The notes under the pieces are model-generated. The model made no database searches, had not been told where the DNA came from, and worked only from the letters and a program-made list of their open reading frames with translations. From Diadema setosum (Eukaryota > Echinodermata > Echinoidea > Diadematoida > Diadematidae), in the NCBI GenBank assembly GCA_033980235.1, contig CM067070.1:6043544-6107543 (forward strand): a stretch of DNA of 64,000 nucleotides, in the 5' to 3' direction. Shown in pieces: positions 14,864 to 27,611 of this stretch (position 1 is the stretch's first letter; each line of letters starts with the position of its first letter). The position numbers were made by a program, and so were the translations under genes.

Positions 14864-15605
14864 GTAAGATCGTTAAGTTGATTTGAAAGGTAATGTATCA
14901 TGAATTATATAACGTGAGGATAGCAAGGATCATCGAAAATACCTCGAGATATGGAGACAAGGTAACAAAAGAAATAACAGAAGTTTAATGTTTACAAACT
15001 TGACCTTCTACTCGAAGCCTACATTGGGCAATGTAAGATAAAGTTTTGTTCCTCCAGTCTCGTAGCACATACCATCATCATTTTTTTTTGTGCTACATAT
15101 TCTGCCCCTTTTTTGTTTTTGTGTATATTGCTTCTAAGAAATCGTTTGAACTTATAATGTTTTGCCATTTACGGTTAGAGATATTAAAACATATTTTTCC
15201 TTTTTTTTTTCCTTTTTGAACTTGTCTCTTGATTTTAAAATGAAATTGTGTTGTGCTAGTGTTTATGCAAACGCACATGCACGATATACTTCTATACATT
15301 GGTAACTTCCTAAGCTTTCATTATCATGAGGCTGAATCACCTGTTGTAATGGGCTACCATTTCAATAGCGGCATACTTAGACATTTTGCGGAAGAATCCA
15401 TGCATTACTTCTGTCACTTCCCATGACGAGGTCTTTAACTCTTCTTGTTCATAGGTTAATGTGTGAAAATTGTACATATTTGACTCATTGGTGCAAAAAA
15501 AAGGGGTTAGATACCGAGTCTCAGTATAGGCATATACTCAATGTCCACAAGTTAGTCTTCCATAGGTGTGCTCGTTAAAGACTAAATAAATCATTCGGCA
15601 GGACA

Positions 15606-16530
15606 TTAAAGGGATCGTATAGTTTTGGTTGAGACCTAATTTCAGGTCTCTAACATTTTCTGGTGAGATAATGAGAAAACTCTTATGAAATATGAAAGAA
15701 CATGTAATTCTATGAGAAATGCAACGTTTATTTGATGAAAATTGGTCTTGAAATCTCTGAGATATCAAAAAAAAAGAGCAATTCTAATAAAGTGTGGGAC
15801 CCACACTTTATTACGATCTCTTCGTTTTACTTTTTTTTTTGGATGTCTCAGTCATTCCAAATCCGATTTTCGTCAAATGAACTTTGAATTCCTCTTAAAA
15901 TGGTACACTGTAAAAACATCGGTGTTAGATTTAACACCACGGGTGTTAAATCTAACACCGATCAAACTTCAATAAAGGACCACACCCACAGGTGTTAAAA
16001 ATGCATTGTGATGGTGTTGAAAAGTGTTCACCTGACACTTCGTGGTGTTAATTTGACACTGTACATGGTGTAATTTTGACACTGTACGGGTGTTAATTCA
16101 AAAATGACACCACATGGTGTTGATTTGATATTTGTTGGTGTTAATATCAATGGTTTAACACCCGTCCAGCTTCAATAAGGGACCACACCAGCTGGTGTTA
16201 CTTTGGTGTAAATTCATATCCACATTTTTTCAAAAATCTAGTATTTTAATGTAAAATTCTAGATCGTCTTGTTTAAATTAAAAATCAACAAGAAGTGCAG
16301 TTACTAAGAAACTCTTTAAAAAACAGTCTAAAATTTGGAAATGACACCCGTAGGTGTTAATTTAACACCATAAATGAGCACCGAAAATTTAACACCAGCT
16401 CGGTGTTCACTATTTAACACCGGACTTTTTGCAGTGTATTTTCTGTACTATATCATAAGTGTTTTCTTGGTATCTCGCAAAAAGTTAAAAGCCCAAATCT
16501 CATCTCCACCAATACTGTACCATCCCTTTA
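15606..16530. mobile_element. MITE A copy 1, split by nested MITE B
   Basis: Ends are TTAAAGGGATCGTATAGTTT and its near inverse ACTGTACCATCCCTTTAA. The centre is a palindrome around AGTGTGGGACCCACACTTTA. The right arm is interrupted at 15906 by another element and resumes at 16437. Five further copies of this family lie in the window. Confidence 0.8.
15906..16436. mobile_element. MITE B nested in MITE A, with TA target duplication
   Basis: Termini are CACTGTAAAAA and TTTTTGCAGTG, flanked by TA on both sides, which suits a Tc1/mariner-type insertion. The interior is packed with GGTGTTA/TAACACC in both orientations. It interrupts MITE A at a position that is continuous in the other copies, so it is younger than its host copy. 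Confidence 0.75.
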
Positions 16531-18239
16531 ATCATGTTAAATCGGGCAGTTATTTGTTTGTATCTTCTCCTTTTACCGTCGCAATGGCTGAGGAATTCAA
16601 AAGCATGTTGTTCCAAAGGTCATTTTTTCACTGCTGTTTTGATATATCCTAAAGAAAAATATTCAGGAAACGGTCGTTCATTGTTCTTCTTTACGTGTGT
16701 TTCTTATGGTTAGTTTTGTGTTTAATTACCGACATTGCCTCTTTCTTGTTTTGTTTTGTTTTGTTTTGTTTTGTTTTGTCTTTGTCCTTTTTTAATCTTT
16801 GAGGCTGAAGTACGCGCACTGATTCTGTTAGGAACATTTAAGAAATGTGTAAAACGGTCACGAATATATCTGAAAGTCTGTTCCCTTGTAAAGGCGCGAA
16901 CCATGTACTCAGTATGCGATAATATTAAAGGAGCTGTTCTAGCTGTTGTGAATCAAGTTTTGCTTGGTGAAGAGAAGAAGTTCCGGCATTGCTCTCTTTG
17001 GGGTTTAAAAGCTTTCAAATCACCAATGAATTCATGAACACTTCTGGTGGTCAGGTTATCTCCAAATATCATCTGTCCGCAATGTTGCACACAAGAGAGC
17101 ACAGGCAACTGAAAGGTTGACTGGAGCACAAAATCAGATTTTAAAGAATGTCAAAGAATACAATCCACTCCTAGTATTTAAATTTCGTGTCTACGTTTTC
17201 ATGACACTTAAATCTTCCATTCAATCACAAAGCTTTAGAAAAGGATAAATACTTCTCTGCAAACAAACAAACAAACAAACAAACAAGCAAAAACACTAGC
17301 TATAGCATCTTTATAAATATACATACCTTTTAGTCGCCTTTAAAAAACAACAACAACTTTTAGCTTACGTCTGTGGTGGATGATAATATCATTCAAAGAT
17401 TGATAGATAACTAGAAAGAGAAATAGACAGACAAACGGAGAGAGACATGGTAAGAAAAAGGTGAGAGATGAAAATTTTTCAGTGTTAGAACTCATCATAT
17501 TTTCATCCATTTTTTCCCTCCCTGATATCAGTTGGGATTTGACGTGCCTATGCCAAGTCATACTGGACTTGGCGAATAGATCTGATTTCATTTCAATGTG
17601 AATATTCTGTCGCGGCTTATATTTCATGATTTCATTCTATTTGACATGAAGTTTAACTTAAAGGCTAGTGGCCTAAGCATTTAGTTTTAGCTGTTACCTT
17701 CTTTGAAATAAATATTTCATCACTGAAAATTTCAAAGGTAAATGCATCTTAGCACAGATAATATTTCTCTTTTTTTTTATTTGGATGGAAGCATGTAAAA
17801 GATAACAGAAAAAATGTCAATACAACTTACCAACAGCAACATTGTAATAAGAGTGTGTATGTGTATATTCCTGTGTGTGTGTGTGTGTGTGTACGCAATT
17901 AAATTCATCAAATACTAATAGTGGTTATGATTCATCCAGAGAAATAAAGAAGAAAATGCTTTGTATTTCAGTGATAGGCCTACATGTATTATGCGGTTTT
18001 TATGGGTAGTGTTTGTATCAAACAATCCTGTTGGTACTTTAAAGAACTAATCATGTTTAGTTACGTTGCATTCTTAGAAGACGTCGCAACTCCCTCAAGG
18101 AAAACAATGGGGGATGGGGGATGGGAGACGGGGTGAGAATAAAACCGGCACGATCATTATCAATGTCACCTTACAGGCATATTGAATCGAACCAGTATAT
18201 TCGATGTTTAGTATTGTAAAGTATCCAAATGTGAACAAA
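16531..18239. other. Intergenic, no gene recognised
   Basis: Holds (TTTTG)n at 16747-16779, (CAAA)n at about 17262-17286 and (GT)n at about 17873-17891. No supported exon or other structure was seen. Confidence 0.5.
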
Positions 18240-18449
18240 AGTTACAATAATTTTTTTTCCAGACTAAACCGTCTACAGATATAGTTGAAATAGAAAAATA
18301 GTGACATCTCCTTTTATTTTAGGCTTTATTCCAAACATTTAATATATGGTAGGATGTTTTGTGATACAACTGACCTACACATATGTATCGAAAGTGATAC
18401 TTTGAACATTTTTAAATCACTGCTCCCAAAGGGAAACAGGACCTTTAAA
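18240..18449. mobile_element. MITE C, partial copy
   Basis: Contains CCAGACTAAACCGTCTACAG, TACAACTGACCTACACATAT and TTTAAATCACTGCTCCCAAA, matching one half of the elements at 60183-60537, 33274-33627 and 22868-23221. The left half is missing. Confidence 0.65.
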
Positions 18450-18653
18450 TGATAACAGACTTTTATCGGTATCATCAGGTGAATGAGAAATGGTAATACT
18501 TTATATCACGTCATTGTCTTTTAATATAGCCTCCTCTTCATAGGGCTATTTTTTCATGTCGGCTATGACCATTCAAGCAGGCTTCATTAACCATTTAAAT
18601 GCAACCTGTCGTCCTGAATTCGTCAGAAAGAAACAGCATCTAAATTGGGTACA

Positions 18654-18780
18654 CGAGAGAGAGACAGAGAGAGAGAGAAAGAGACAGACAGACAGACAGA
18701 CAGACAGTCAGTCAGACAGACAGATTAGATACAAAGCCCTTGTGTACACATGTGTGTATGTGTGTGCGCGAGCGCGCGTA
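18654..18780. repeat. (GA)n, (CAGA)n and (GT)n compound microsatellite
   Basis: Runs of GAGA, then CAGA/CAGT tetranucleotides, then GTGTGTGT with GCGC interruptions. The open frame across it is low complexity. Confidence 0.8.
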
Positions 18781-18841
18781 CGTGCGGGGCCTGCGCGTTT
18801 GCAGTTGTTTATTTTGCAGAGTTCCTATCTGAAGAGTGATT

Positions 18842-19185
18842 AAAGGGATAAGGTAGTTTTAGTTGAGATGGTGTTTCAGGTTTCCAACCTTTTTGTGTGT
18901 CTCTCTGTGTGTGAGAGAGATACTGAGAAACCTCTTATGAAATATAGAAGAGCATATAATTCTAAGAGGACTTCAAATATTATTATTTATTTTGACGAAA
19001 AATGGTTTTGAAATGGCAGATATAACAGAAACAATGCAATCCTACAATAAACGGTGAGACCCACCCTTTTATAAGGATCGCTTTGTTGTAGCCTGTGTTT
19101 GGATATCTCAGCTACAACGTATTTCAAAGCCAATTTTCATCAAATAAACATTGAATTGCTCTTAGAATTGCATTCAGATGACCCA
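18842..19185. mobile_element. MITE A copy 2, truncated
   Basis: Starts TTAAAGGGATAAGGTAGTTT and carries the family blocks CTCTTATGAAATATAGAAGA and TTTTCATCAAATAAACATTG. It lacks the right terminus and has a GT/GA expansion inside its left arm. Confidence 0.7.
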
Positions 19186-19189
19186 CATA

Positions 19190-20785
19190 TTACAGAATCC
19201 CCAGTGTATGAATTCCTTAAAAATCACTATTGATACTTGGATTTTCTTTGGAACACTCGGAAGTATGTGAAATTCAAATCTAGGTTTTATTCTTTTCCAT
19301 CAAAAGAGACTACACACTGTTCCCTCTCTTCTTATTTTGTCGCTAGCATTGTCATTTTTCTCTGTTCTCCCCCTCTATTATCAAGAAAAACAATTTTAAG
19401 TCTGGCCTCCTTTACCCAATCATTTTTGTTTGCCCATTCGAGGGGTTTTTGCCTGTTTTAAGTGTTTCCAAGGTATTTTTTTGGAGTAGAAATTTTCTTT
19501 TGAAGGTGTGAGCTGATATCTAACCGAAATTGGCAAGATCAAATTTAATATGAGAATCAAATTACCATATTTCATCCCCAGGCAACTCGATATTATACAC
19601 ATTCACACACACCACCATACACGCAATATATACACCAATATGTTGGAAGCTATAAAAGTATGGACGTAAGAAAAAAAATTAAGAAAAACATACAAAAAAC
19701 GAAGCTAGATTTCAACAACAACAAAAAAAAAAAACAACAGACTATTACTTGGCAATGATTACTGTCAATCCGAAAAATATATTCAAATCATTACGCAAAA
19801 TGTAAGAAGTGTCGATATTTCTTTTTTATCTATTGCTTGGAAATATTCTCAATTGCGAGCTTTTTGATGGGTCATAGGAAAGTTGAGAATTAGTATGTGA
19901 AGACGAAGAAAAGGAAAATGTATCTTCCCTTTGCTGTTTATTATTTTACTAAACAGAAGTGACTAGCTGACGCACTACGTCTCTTTGGAAATTACCAATG
20001 TTATGGATATCTCTATTACACAGTTTACGTTAGCTTCTCAGGTCCGTCTCCATCTGTTAGTCCGAAGCCTAGAAATATAATATGTTGTCAAAACTGACAC
20101 TTCTCCGAATTCATTTGTTTGGGATATGATTTCAGAGTGGGTCGCGTGTAGGGATTCCCGTGTGGTTACTCACACTGCGCACGAGGTTTATCCTTCGAAT
20201 GATCTATACCAGAGTTTGGATGATGCGCGATTTATGAAATCATTTCATTTTCATTTTTTTTTTTTCAAATACTATCTCTGAACCCTGCAAAATTGGCGTA
20301 CACTCTCGCAAACATAAGACATAAATCATAACAGACTGTTATCTACTCAAACGTCGCAATTAACGTACGTGTCCTTTTAAGGATAACTGCATAAATCTCG
20401 TAGTATAATATGTAAGGTAGAGTATAAGAGTTGTGTCGATACACAAGTCACTTGCGGGGTTTTCTTTTCTTATCTAGATGAACCTGAAACTGAAATCTTT
20501 AACAAAAGGCCCTGAAAATGAGACCGACATTTTGATTTAATCACAATTCCATTAGAGGTAATCATTTTTGCCTTGTATTGAAAGAGCCGTCACTGGTTTA
20601 GTGCAGGTGTATATTGACGTTAAGATCCTTGATGGTATTTTTTACGCTTATGGTTAATGAAAATATCATCAGGAACCATTTGTATTTCCTGTATACCATA
20701 ATTGCAAAATGTGAGGGGGGTGGGCAAAGAGGAAACGTAATGTTTAGAGGAAGTACGTGGCAAGAATAGAAATCTATTTCCATCT
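19190..20785. other. Intergenic, no gene recognised
   Basis: Unremarkable AT-rich DNA with A-runs near 19665 and 19720. No exon-like stretch was identified. Confidence 0.45.
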
Positions 20786-20789
20786 CTAT

Positions 20790-21010
20790 TGACGGGCTGT
20801 CACAGACACGGACGATTTGGTGTTCCTTCACCGCAATTTGAGTGTTATTCTAGTCGGGTGGATGAGGCGAGCGCGGTGGCCTCTGATCCGCTTGAGCGCG
20901 GAAGTTCAGTGACGTGTTCCTGGCTAAGCGTTGCAGCACCTGTTCCGTTTATAGAATTTCGACGACACATACGTCACATGACCACCAGTTTTGTGACGTC
21001 ATAAATGAAA
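20790..21010 (+). promoter_or_regulatory. CpG-richer block with CRE sites upstream of gene 1
   Basis: This stretch is noticeably richer in G+C and CpG than its flanks. It contains a perfect palindromic TGACGTCA at 20994-21001, a nearby ACGTCACATGACC at about 20971 and GTGACGTG at about 20910, all resembling CREB/ATF sites. It lies 1.6 kb before the gene 1 start codon. A role as enhancer or promoter is inference. No convincing TATA box or Inr was found. Confidence 0.4.
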
Positions 21011-22234
21011 AGAAAGAAACAAGATGATGTAAGACTCTGTCTTGATGTTGATTGTTTCTCCGAGTATGATTCTATAAGAGAGAAAATTAGCTATGCTTTT
21101 ATGAAATATAACACTAATGGCAAAAATGTCATTTGAAAAAAGTTTAATGCTTTTTTTTTAATGACCTCCACCCTCTAACAAAGAAAAAAATAAAGATTTC
21201 ATATTTGCTTCGATTTAATTCTGTGTTTTTATGTTATTTTAGATGGTAATATACAATTTGTACCTTGCGCTATCTGAAGATACATATTTTTGTCAATTCG
21301 TTTGAGTGACATCGTCATTACAAGTCTGCGTCCAATATCTTTTAATAATTTTGTTTGTTTGTTTTTTTCTCTCAACTAAAAATGATGACATCCCATGGAT
21401 ACTGTTCTCATTCTTGGGTAGTTGCTATCAATAAAACTCGCACATATAGGGAGAGGGAAATAAAGGAAAAACGCGAAATCGTTTTCTGATCGTGTTCTTC
21501 TACTTCACGGTTTTCGTCATTAGATTTTGAAGGCTAGCCGTTCGGTACTTAAAAAAAAAAATCAAGTGTGTCATCAACATGGCACTTCAAAAACCAATCA
21601 TAAAATTCGTTGTCACCTGAGTCAAGTATGTTTTTCGTTTCCTTTGTTTGTCAAAGAGGAAATGAATCAATTAAACAAAAATAATTTGGCTTCATCGCTA
21701 ATAATGTTGCCGACACGAATCCGGTCATTGGTTGAACATTATATGGATTCCATTTTGCCAGAACAAAGTGATATTATACCTTAATGGCATTGCAGTCCGT
21801 GAAGTCATTGAATGAACCTGTTATTTGGTGTATTCTCTCCCGCCTAACAATGGGAAGCAAAATAATGAGGTTTGAAGAGATGGCGGGGAAGAGAAAAGTT
21901 AGCAATTTGGCCTGCACAATCCCTCCTTGACTGAGGTTTCTCATTAATTTAATACCATAGTAACAATGGGATTTGCAATATTCTCCATCTTTTAACTTTT
22001 CTCCCCGATCCTCAGGAAGCTTCGAAACACTTACCTTTCTTGTGTGTTTGTTGCTGTTTTTTATTTCTCTCTCTCTCTCTTCATACGTCTATCTTCTATC
22101 TTTTTTCTTTCTCTTACTCCAACTGTTCTCATTATTTTTTTTTAATTTACTCTGACCTCTCCTTTTAAAAATGCGTTTTATCTTTCAAAAGTCGTTAGTG
22201 ACGTACTATTAGACTAGTTGTGCTGTGTGGATTT

Positions 22235-22646
22235 TTTTTTCTTAATTTCCGTTCTTTTGATAGTTTGACAACTTCTATTCAATATACATTTATGTTATAC
22301 ATCTACCTATTCACAAACATTCCATCTCTTCAGTACTTACATATCTCTTTTTCCTTTTTTTTTTGCACCATCATAAGTTTACATTATCATAGTCATATCT
22401 TTTTAAATATTCTCTGCATTTCCTTCAGTCAGACATGAAGATGAAGAGTGGATTCAATGTCCATTTTTTTTTTCAATTCTTCTTCCTTTAAGAGTTTGAC
22501 AACCTCTCTAGTACTTACATATCTCTTTTTTCTATTTGCACCATCATGTGTATACATTATCATAGCCATATCGTCTTTTAATGTTTTCTGCATTTCCTTC
22601 AGTCAAACATGAAGATGAGCTGTGGATTCAACGTCCTGGTGCTGGC
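22235..22646 (+). repeat. Tandem duplication of the gene 1 acceptor/start region
   Basis: Copy A (about 22262-22462) and copy B (about 22490-22636) share AGTTTGACAACYTCT, GTACTTACATATCTCTTTTT, GCACCATCAT, TACATTATCATAG and CATTTCCTTCAGTCA, followed by an ATG. Copy A carries an ATG at 22435 and copy B the gene 1 start at 22609, 174 bases apart. Both begin ATGAAGATGA and continue as recognisable signal-peptide coding, but copy A decays after about ten codons. Copy A therefore looks like a broken duplicate of the first coding exon edge and its splice acceptor. Confidence 0.75.
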
Positions 22647-25600
22647 ACTGGTGACCCTTGTACTCGTAGCGGAAGCGACCTTCGACCTTGACACACTCCT
22701 TGGGATCGAGGAGCCATATGATGATGACTTTGATCGAGATTTTGGGGGCGGTTGGGACGACATTCAGTACAAGAGAGGAGTTGGCACGCAAAAGTTCATT
22801 GGTCAGTATCAGTAATTGGTACTTATAGGCCCTTTTGTCGCTTTCAAAGCAGTCAAAACGTACGCCTTAAAGGCACAGCTTACGATTGGGAGCAGTGATG
22901 TATAAAATGTTCACGATATCAAATTGATGCATAATATGTAGGTCAGTTGTACCACAAACATCCCATCTAACAATTTCGCAATAAAGCCTAAAATAGATAA
23001 GAGGAAATATTACTATTATTCTCACTATAAGCATAACAGTAGACGGTTTAGTCTATAGAAACATCTTTATCATAACTATTGTTCACATTTTGTATATCAA
23101 ACAATACTTAACATTAATAACTGATTCAAATTTTATATCGGTTGTTTCTATCCCGAACTCATATTTTAGAACTGTTTTGAAGCACTAAAGCTGGATTTTT
23201 GTTTCATCTGCAAATGGTTATTAGTGGATTTAAGGTGATTCCACGAGTAAATTACAAGAAAAACGTTTAAAACCATTCCAGATGAAATCTTCTCATGAAA
23301 ATGAGTATTTCCATCTTTAATGACGATTCCAAGATTGAATTGAAATAGCAACACTCAGTGTTTTCAAATCACTTTAATCTTATCTTTTTCAAGAATATAT
23401 CACTGCAATAATAATAGTATTCATTAAAATAGAAATGGTGATAAAAACCCAAAATCTGATCTTTTCTTTCATATCTAAAGATGCACAAATACACAAACAC
23501 TCACCCAAACTTTATAACATACCTCATGCAGTGTCCGATTCTTTTTCAATGTTGAAAAAAAAAAAAACTGCAGGCAAACCATTACCTATATGGCCTATAT
23601 AGGAGTACTTTATATTTAGGAAGGTGTTAAGCCATTACCTTTGCTGTATTTTGAGCGTCGTTTTAATCATTCTTTTTTCTCCCACAGCCTGTTTCCACCC
23701 ACTCCTCCGAACCAAATGCTTTTGTGACGTCACAAAGCCTAAATTCAGCCGGAAATATTTTTACTACTGTAGAGGTATGTCTAAATCCCATCATTGTGTT
23801 TTTGGGAATGTGTATACCAAGATGTCAAGACGACTAATTAATCAGTGGCATGAACATCATATTTAGACCTGTAATGTGCCTCTTGAAGATAAAACTAATA
23901 TTTCGATTGTGCTCTTCTTTCTTGTCGCGGAATCTTGCTGACATGCTCAAAATAGCTTTAAGAAGTGTTTCTGCGTTATGTGTGATTTAAAACCTGTATG
24001 AATTGTGTGTCTTTTATATGTCTGAGTATATGAATATATAATCAGTGCTACATTGCTCGTACGACGCTTTATAATTGTGTAATCTTTTTTTTAACGTTCA
24101 AAGATTGGAAATTTAACTTTTCAATGGTATTTTGGTGCAATAACTTGCATGTTTAGAGCCGAATAATATAGACCGTGTCATGGTCTCTTCTCTGATACCA
24201 AATGCAAATATGAACGCAACACATAATCATATTTTGCTGAATCTGGGAATTTGGAAAATAAAGAATGTGTGTGTTCATTGTTAACTTTATGATGTTATTG
24301 TAAATGTGAATCTCTGATAAGTGCTTCGGTTAAGATTTCCTTAACCTCTCTCAAAAGTGACGTGAGTAACTCTTCTTCGAACAAATTCTGTCAATGTCTC
24401 TACAATGTCAAAAGTGCATGAGTGTAATCTTTCCAATTTTGCTATATATATTTCTGTGAAAATATACTTGAAATGTTGATATATACATATATGTTTTATA
24501 TCTCTCTCTCTCTCTCTCTCTCTCTCCTTTCTACGCGTGCATGCACCAATCGCTGATCAATTGCATGTGAGCAGTCAGTAATAATGCTGATATGCAGTCG
24601 CTATTTCTATGGACCTTTAATCGACGTAGGCAGCGGTAGATATTTCTCTTTTTTCTGTAACAACAAGCAAAAGACAAAGGCAAGCCGGCTTCCACAATAT
24701 CTTTTCAAATTGTGTTTTCTTTTACCCATTCGTATGCGCTGTTCCTCACAAATACTCACATGAAACATTGATGTTTTTTTTTTTATTGTATATATCATCT
24801 TTATGCTTTGATAATAAATGTAACTATAGTGCCTGTCATAAAACGATACTAAAGTTGACGAATAAATACAAAGAATTGTTCTTGTTGCATATCAACAATT
24901 AATAATGTAAAATTTGGGAATTTAGATATAAATTTTGATACACCACTGAAAAAACACAGAGTAATTTTGTTTGTTTGTTTGTTTGTTTGTTTTTCTTTCT
25001 CTCAAATAATCCTGAAAGTTTGTTATTTCGACAGGAGCAGAATACGATATTGTCTTTGGACAGATATCTGATTCAATTCTGATTTTCCAGCCAAATCCTT
25101 TCTGTTCACTTCTGGTTTGCTAAGGCTCTATACAGTTGAAACATTGTCAACGTAAATTGATGAAGAGTCAAATAAGATTTCTTAACAGACGTGACAATAA
25201 ATGCCATTTACGATGTAAACATAAGTGGTGTTTAATTAAAAGTGTGTAATCTAAACAAACGCTATGATTCAACCACAATGTTTAGCAATTTAGCTTCAAG
25301 TTTCCTGCGTTTTTAAGCTTGTGTGGTGTGTCTGCATTTATTCTTTTTTTTTTCTTTTTTTTTTTGCATTACTTTTGCATCTGGTCCGAAGATGTATGCA
25401 TGAGAATGTAGATTGTTGTTCTTTTAGTTTTCATAGTCCCCATTTTATCTTAGAATGTTGTGTGTCATACCTCACTACTCTTATTTTAAATGCGATTTTT
25501 GAGCGAAATGAATTTTGGTTGCATTCTACTTTGCTAGGCAAAGACAAGTAAATAGGATAATTATGAAAGATGTATAACTGTCTATATGTTCATATGAATC

Positions 25601-26197
25601 ATGCCAGAAACAATGGTGTTCACATTTTGAAATGTTTGTATTTCCTGATAGAATATTCGAAAACCATGTAATGATAATGACAATTATGATAATGATAATA
25701 ATAATGAACTTCAAATCGGATGGTGCTTATCGATCCCGTTTTACAGTGATGGCAATATTTTGACTTATAGAATAACAGCTCCCATATTTTCAAGTAATTA
25801 ATGGACAGTAACCCCTAAGATGGAACCCCCCCCCTTTTGCGGATACCGTAAGAGAGGGTGGTATCTTTAAATTCGTAACAATGTATTTATTAATTCAATG
25901 ATTATTGCATTCATTATGCGAAAAAGTAAGGTATCAATGAGAAGTAGTGGGTGATCATGCTATAGTAATAGCACCATGGTGATTAACTTATGCAAACATT
26001 TTAGGGTGCTTCTCACTCTTGTATTTTCTGATTACATATGAAATCGCGTCACACAGGGATAGTGCTATTGTGTCATCGGTATAAAGTATCATGATGTGAT
26101 TATCTAAATATTCTACTTTATAAAATTGTTCATTAATGCAATGATGTCTCCTTTTATTTCAGGTGCCAGACGTCACAGCGAACTTCGCCCAGTTTAA
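22609..26197 (+). CDS. Gene 1: secreted four-cysteine cationic peptide precursor (3 coding exons)
   Basis: Coding exons are 22609-22801, 23688-23774 and 26163-26197, joined in phase 1 at both introns and giving 104 residues. Residues 1-23 form a signal peptide (hydrophobic LVLALVTLVLV, then AEA). Residues 24-54 are an acidic propeptide rich in D/E. KR at 55-56 is a convertase site. The mature peptide starts at G57, with C66, C75, C77 and C92 (C-x8-C-x-C-D-x13-C). A second RR at 96-97 would trim a short tail and leave a 39-residue basic product. Acceptors at 23687 and 26162 follow pyrimidine tracts. The first donor is a weaker GTCAGT, chosen because it keeps the phase seen in gene 2. The ATG lies 6 bases after an acceptor-like AG at 22601-22602, so a 5' UTR intron is likely. 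ATTAAA at 26242 may be the polyadenylation signal. Function is not recognised. The acidic-pro/basic-mature layout suggests an antimicrobial or signalling peptide, which is inference only. Confidence 0.85.
22868..23221. mobile_element. MITE C copy in gene 1 intron 1
   Basis: Left end AAAGGCACAGCTTACGATT and right end CATCTGCAAATGGTT frame a diverged copy of the palindromic family. Shared blocks are TAGGTCAGTTGTACCACAAA and ACGGTTTAGTC. It lies wholly within the first intron. Confidence 0.7.
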
Positions 26198-26469
26198 ACG
26201 ACTTCGGAAAATTGACTGAATCCAGCAGCTTTCATTTTGTTATTAAATTTGTGTTTCACTTTAGATTTAGCGTCGTAGGTGGATATGTTAGGTTTCACGA
26301 TTTAACATGTGTTGATGGATCGCAACGCAATTCTTATTTCATTCCCAACGGAACATGTGATGAAATTTGATTTCACGAATGCACACTTTCTAAGGACAAT
26401 CTCTGTGATCTTCAGGTGACAAGAATATTTCAGATGCCTCTTTTTTTCTCTTTTTCAGGGGGGGGGGGG

Positions 26470-26699
26470 TGGGGTGCTCTAGCATAGTGGATACGACTCC
26501 CGTAGGTCCTCTCTCTCAATCGGATAACCCGAGTTCGATTCCCGCCCAGTGCTTTCGGTCCTTGGACGAGATGTTTTACTCACCAATGTCGTCTGTTAAG
26601 AATGAGAAGGGCGTTAAGTGGTCTTGAACACTATGGGTTTTGCGACAACTTATCATTCTCAACCAACGCATGTCCCTCTCGACCCAGGTGTATAAATGG

Positions 26700-26749
<50 letters not shown>

Positions 26750-26770
26750 CATTATTATTAACATTACTAT
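26470..26770 (+). mobile_element. tRNA-derived SINE with (TTA)n tail
   Basis: An A-box-like TAGCATAGTGG (26480-26490) and B-box GAGTTCGATTCC (26531-26542) are correctly spaced for a tRNA head. A tRNA-unrelated body follows (AGAATGAGAAGGGCGTTAAG), then a long (TTA)n tail from 26701. A palindrome of the same body motif recurs at 63257-63315. It starts about 270 bases after the gene 1 stop. Confidence 0.65.
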
Positions 26771-27361
26771 TATTATTACTATTACTATTATTATCATCAT
26801 CACCATCATCATTATAGTTTTATTCATCATAATTGCTATTGTGATTACGAACAAACTGAGACAAATGAATTTATATAACAACATATTCACCAGTCATAAA
26901 TGTTATAAAATTGAATTGTCTTAAAGAATTATAATAACTGTCGAAGTGCTTAAACACCTATTCCCTTTTTAGCCTTTAATTTGCATGTGTTGCTACAACA
27001 TTTGCAAATTCATTGGATAAATACATCAGCTTATTTTATTGGAATCGGTCAATATAGGCGGTATATTTTTCATATCGTGCGTCTAGGCAAACGTCTATTG
27101 CTTTCTTTAGTGCACTATTTTGCCCTACGTTATATCCAGAAATGTGTGACGAACAAAAAAAAAAAAAAAAAGAGAGAGAGAGAGAGGAAGAGAACAAAAA
27201 TATCTTTTCCTGCAGGTTGTTAAAAATTTGTTCGGAAATGACTCCAGACACCGTGTTTTCATCAAAAGTAGAAAGAGCAAAAAAAAAATGTTGTAAGTGT
27301 AAACATATTTTATACATGCATGCTTTGTTTCAAATACATTAAATTTTGAGTATGTAGTATT

Positions 27362-27611
27362 TGAAGGGTTTGTTTGCAAAAACCGATAAGTCCATTTTTG
27401 AAGATTTTGAAGTACGATTTCTGTCATAACGTACAAAATAATACCTTTAAAATGATATATTGGTCACTTCATATAAAGGTATATTCTTTAAGTTATGGTC
27501 AAGAGAAGCAAACATTTTCTTATTGTTCTCCTTATTTTTCTTGACCTTTTATCGCATATATCTCCATTTGGTAAATATGGACTTATCGGTTTTTGCAAAC
27601 AAACTCTTCAT
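27362..27611. mobile_element. MITE E, complete copy with 34-base TIRs
   Basis: The left end TGAAGGGTTTGTTTGCAAAA and right end TTTTGCAAACAAACTCTTCA are inverted copies, extending to AACCGATAAGTCCAT, with one mismatch. It has no coding capacity. A second copy lies at 57503-57827. Confidence 0.8.

Noticed and set aside
23690..23774. Resemblance to endothelin (CxC followed by YFYYC)
   Set aside because: Cysteine spacing differs (C-x8-C-x-C-x14-C against C-x-C-x7-C-x3-C) and the conserved hydrophobic endothelin C-terminus is missing.
23624..23866. 80-codon frame with its own Met and hydrophobic start covering the gene 1 core exon
   Set aside because: The hydrophobic part is the translated pyrimidine tract before the acceptor; the exon joins 22801 in phase and explains the cysteines.
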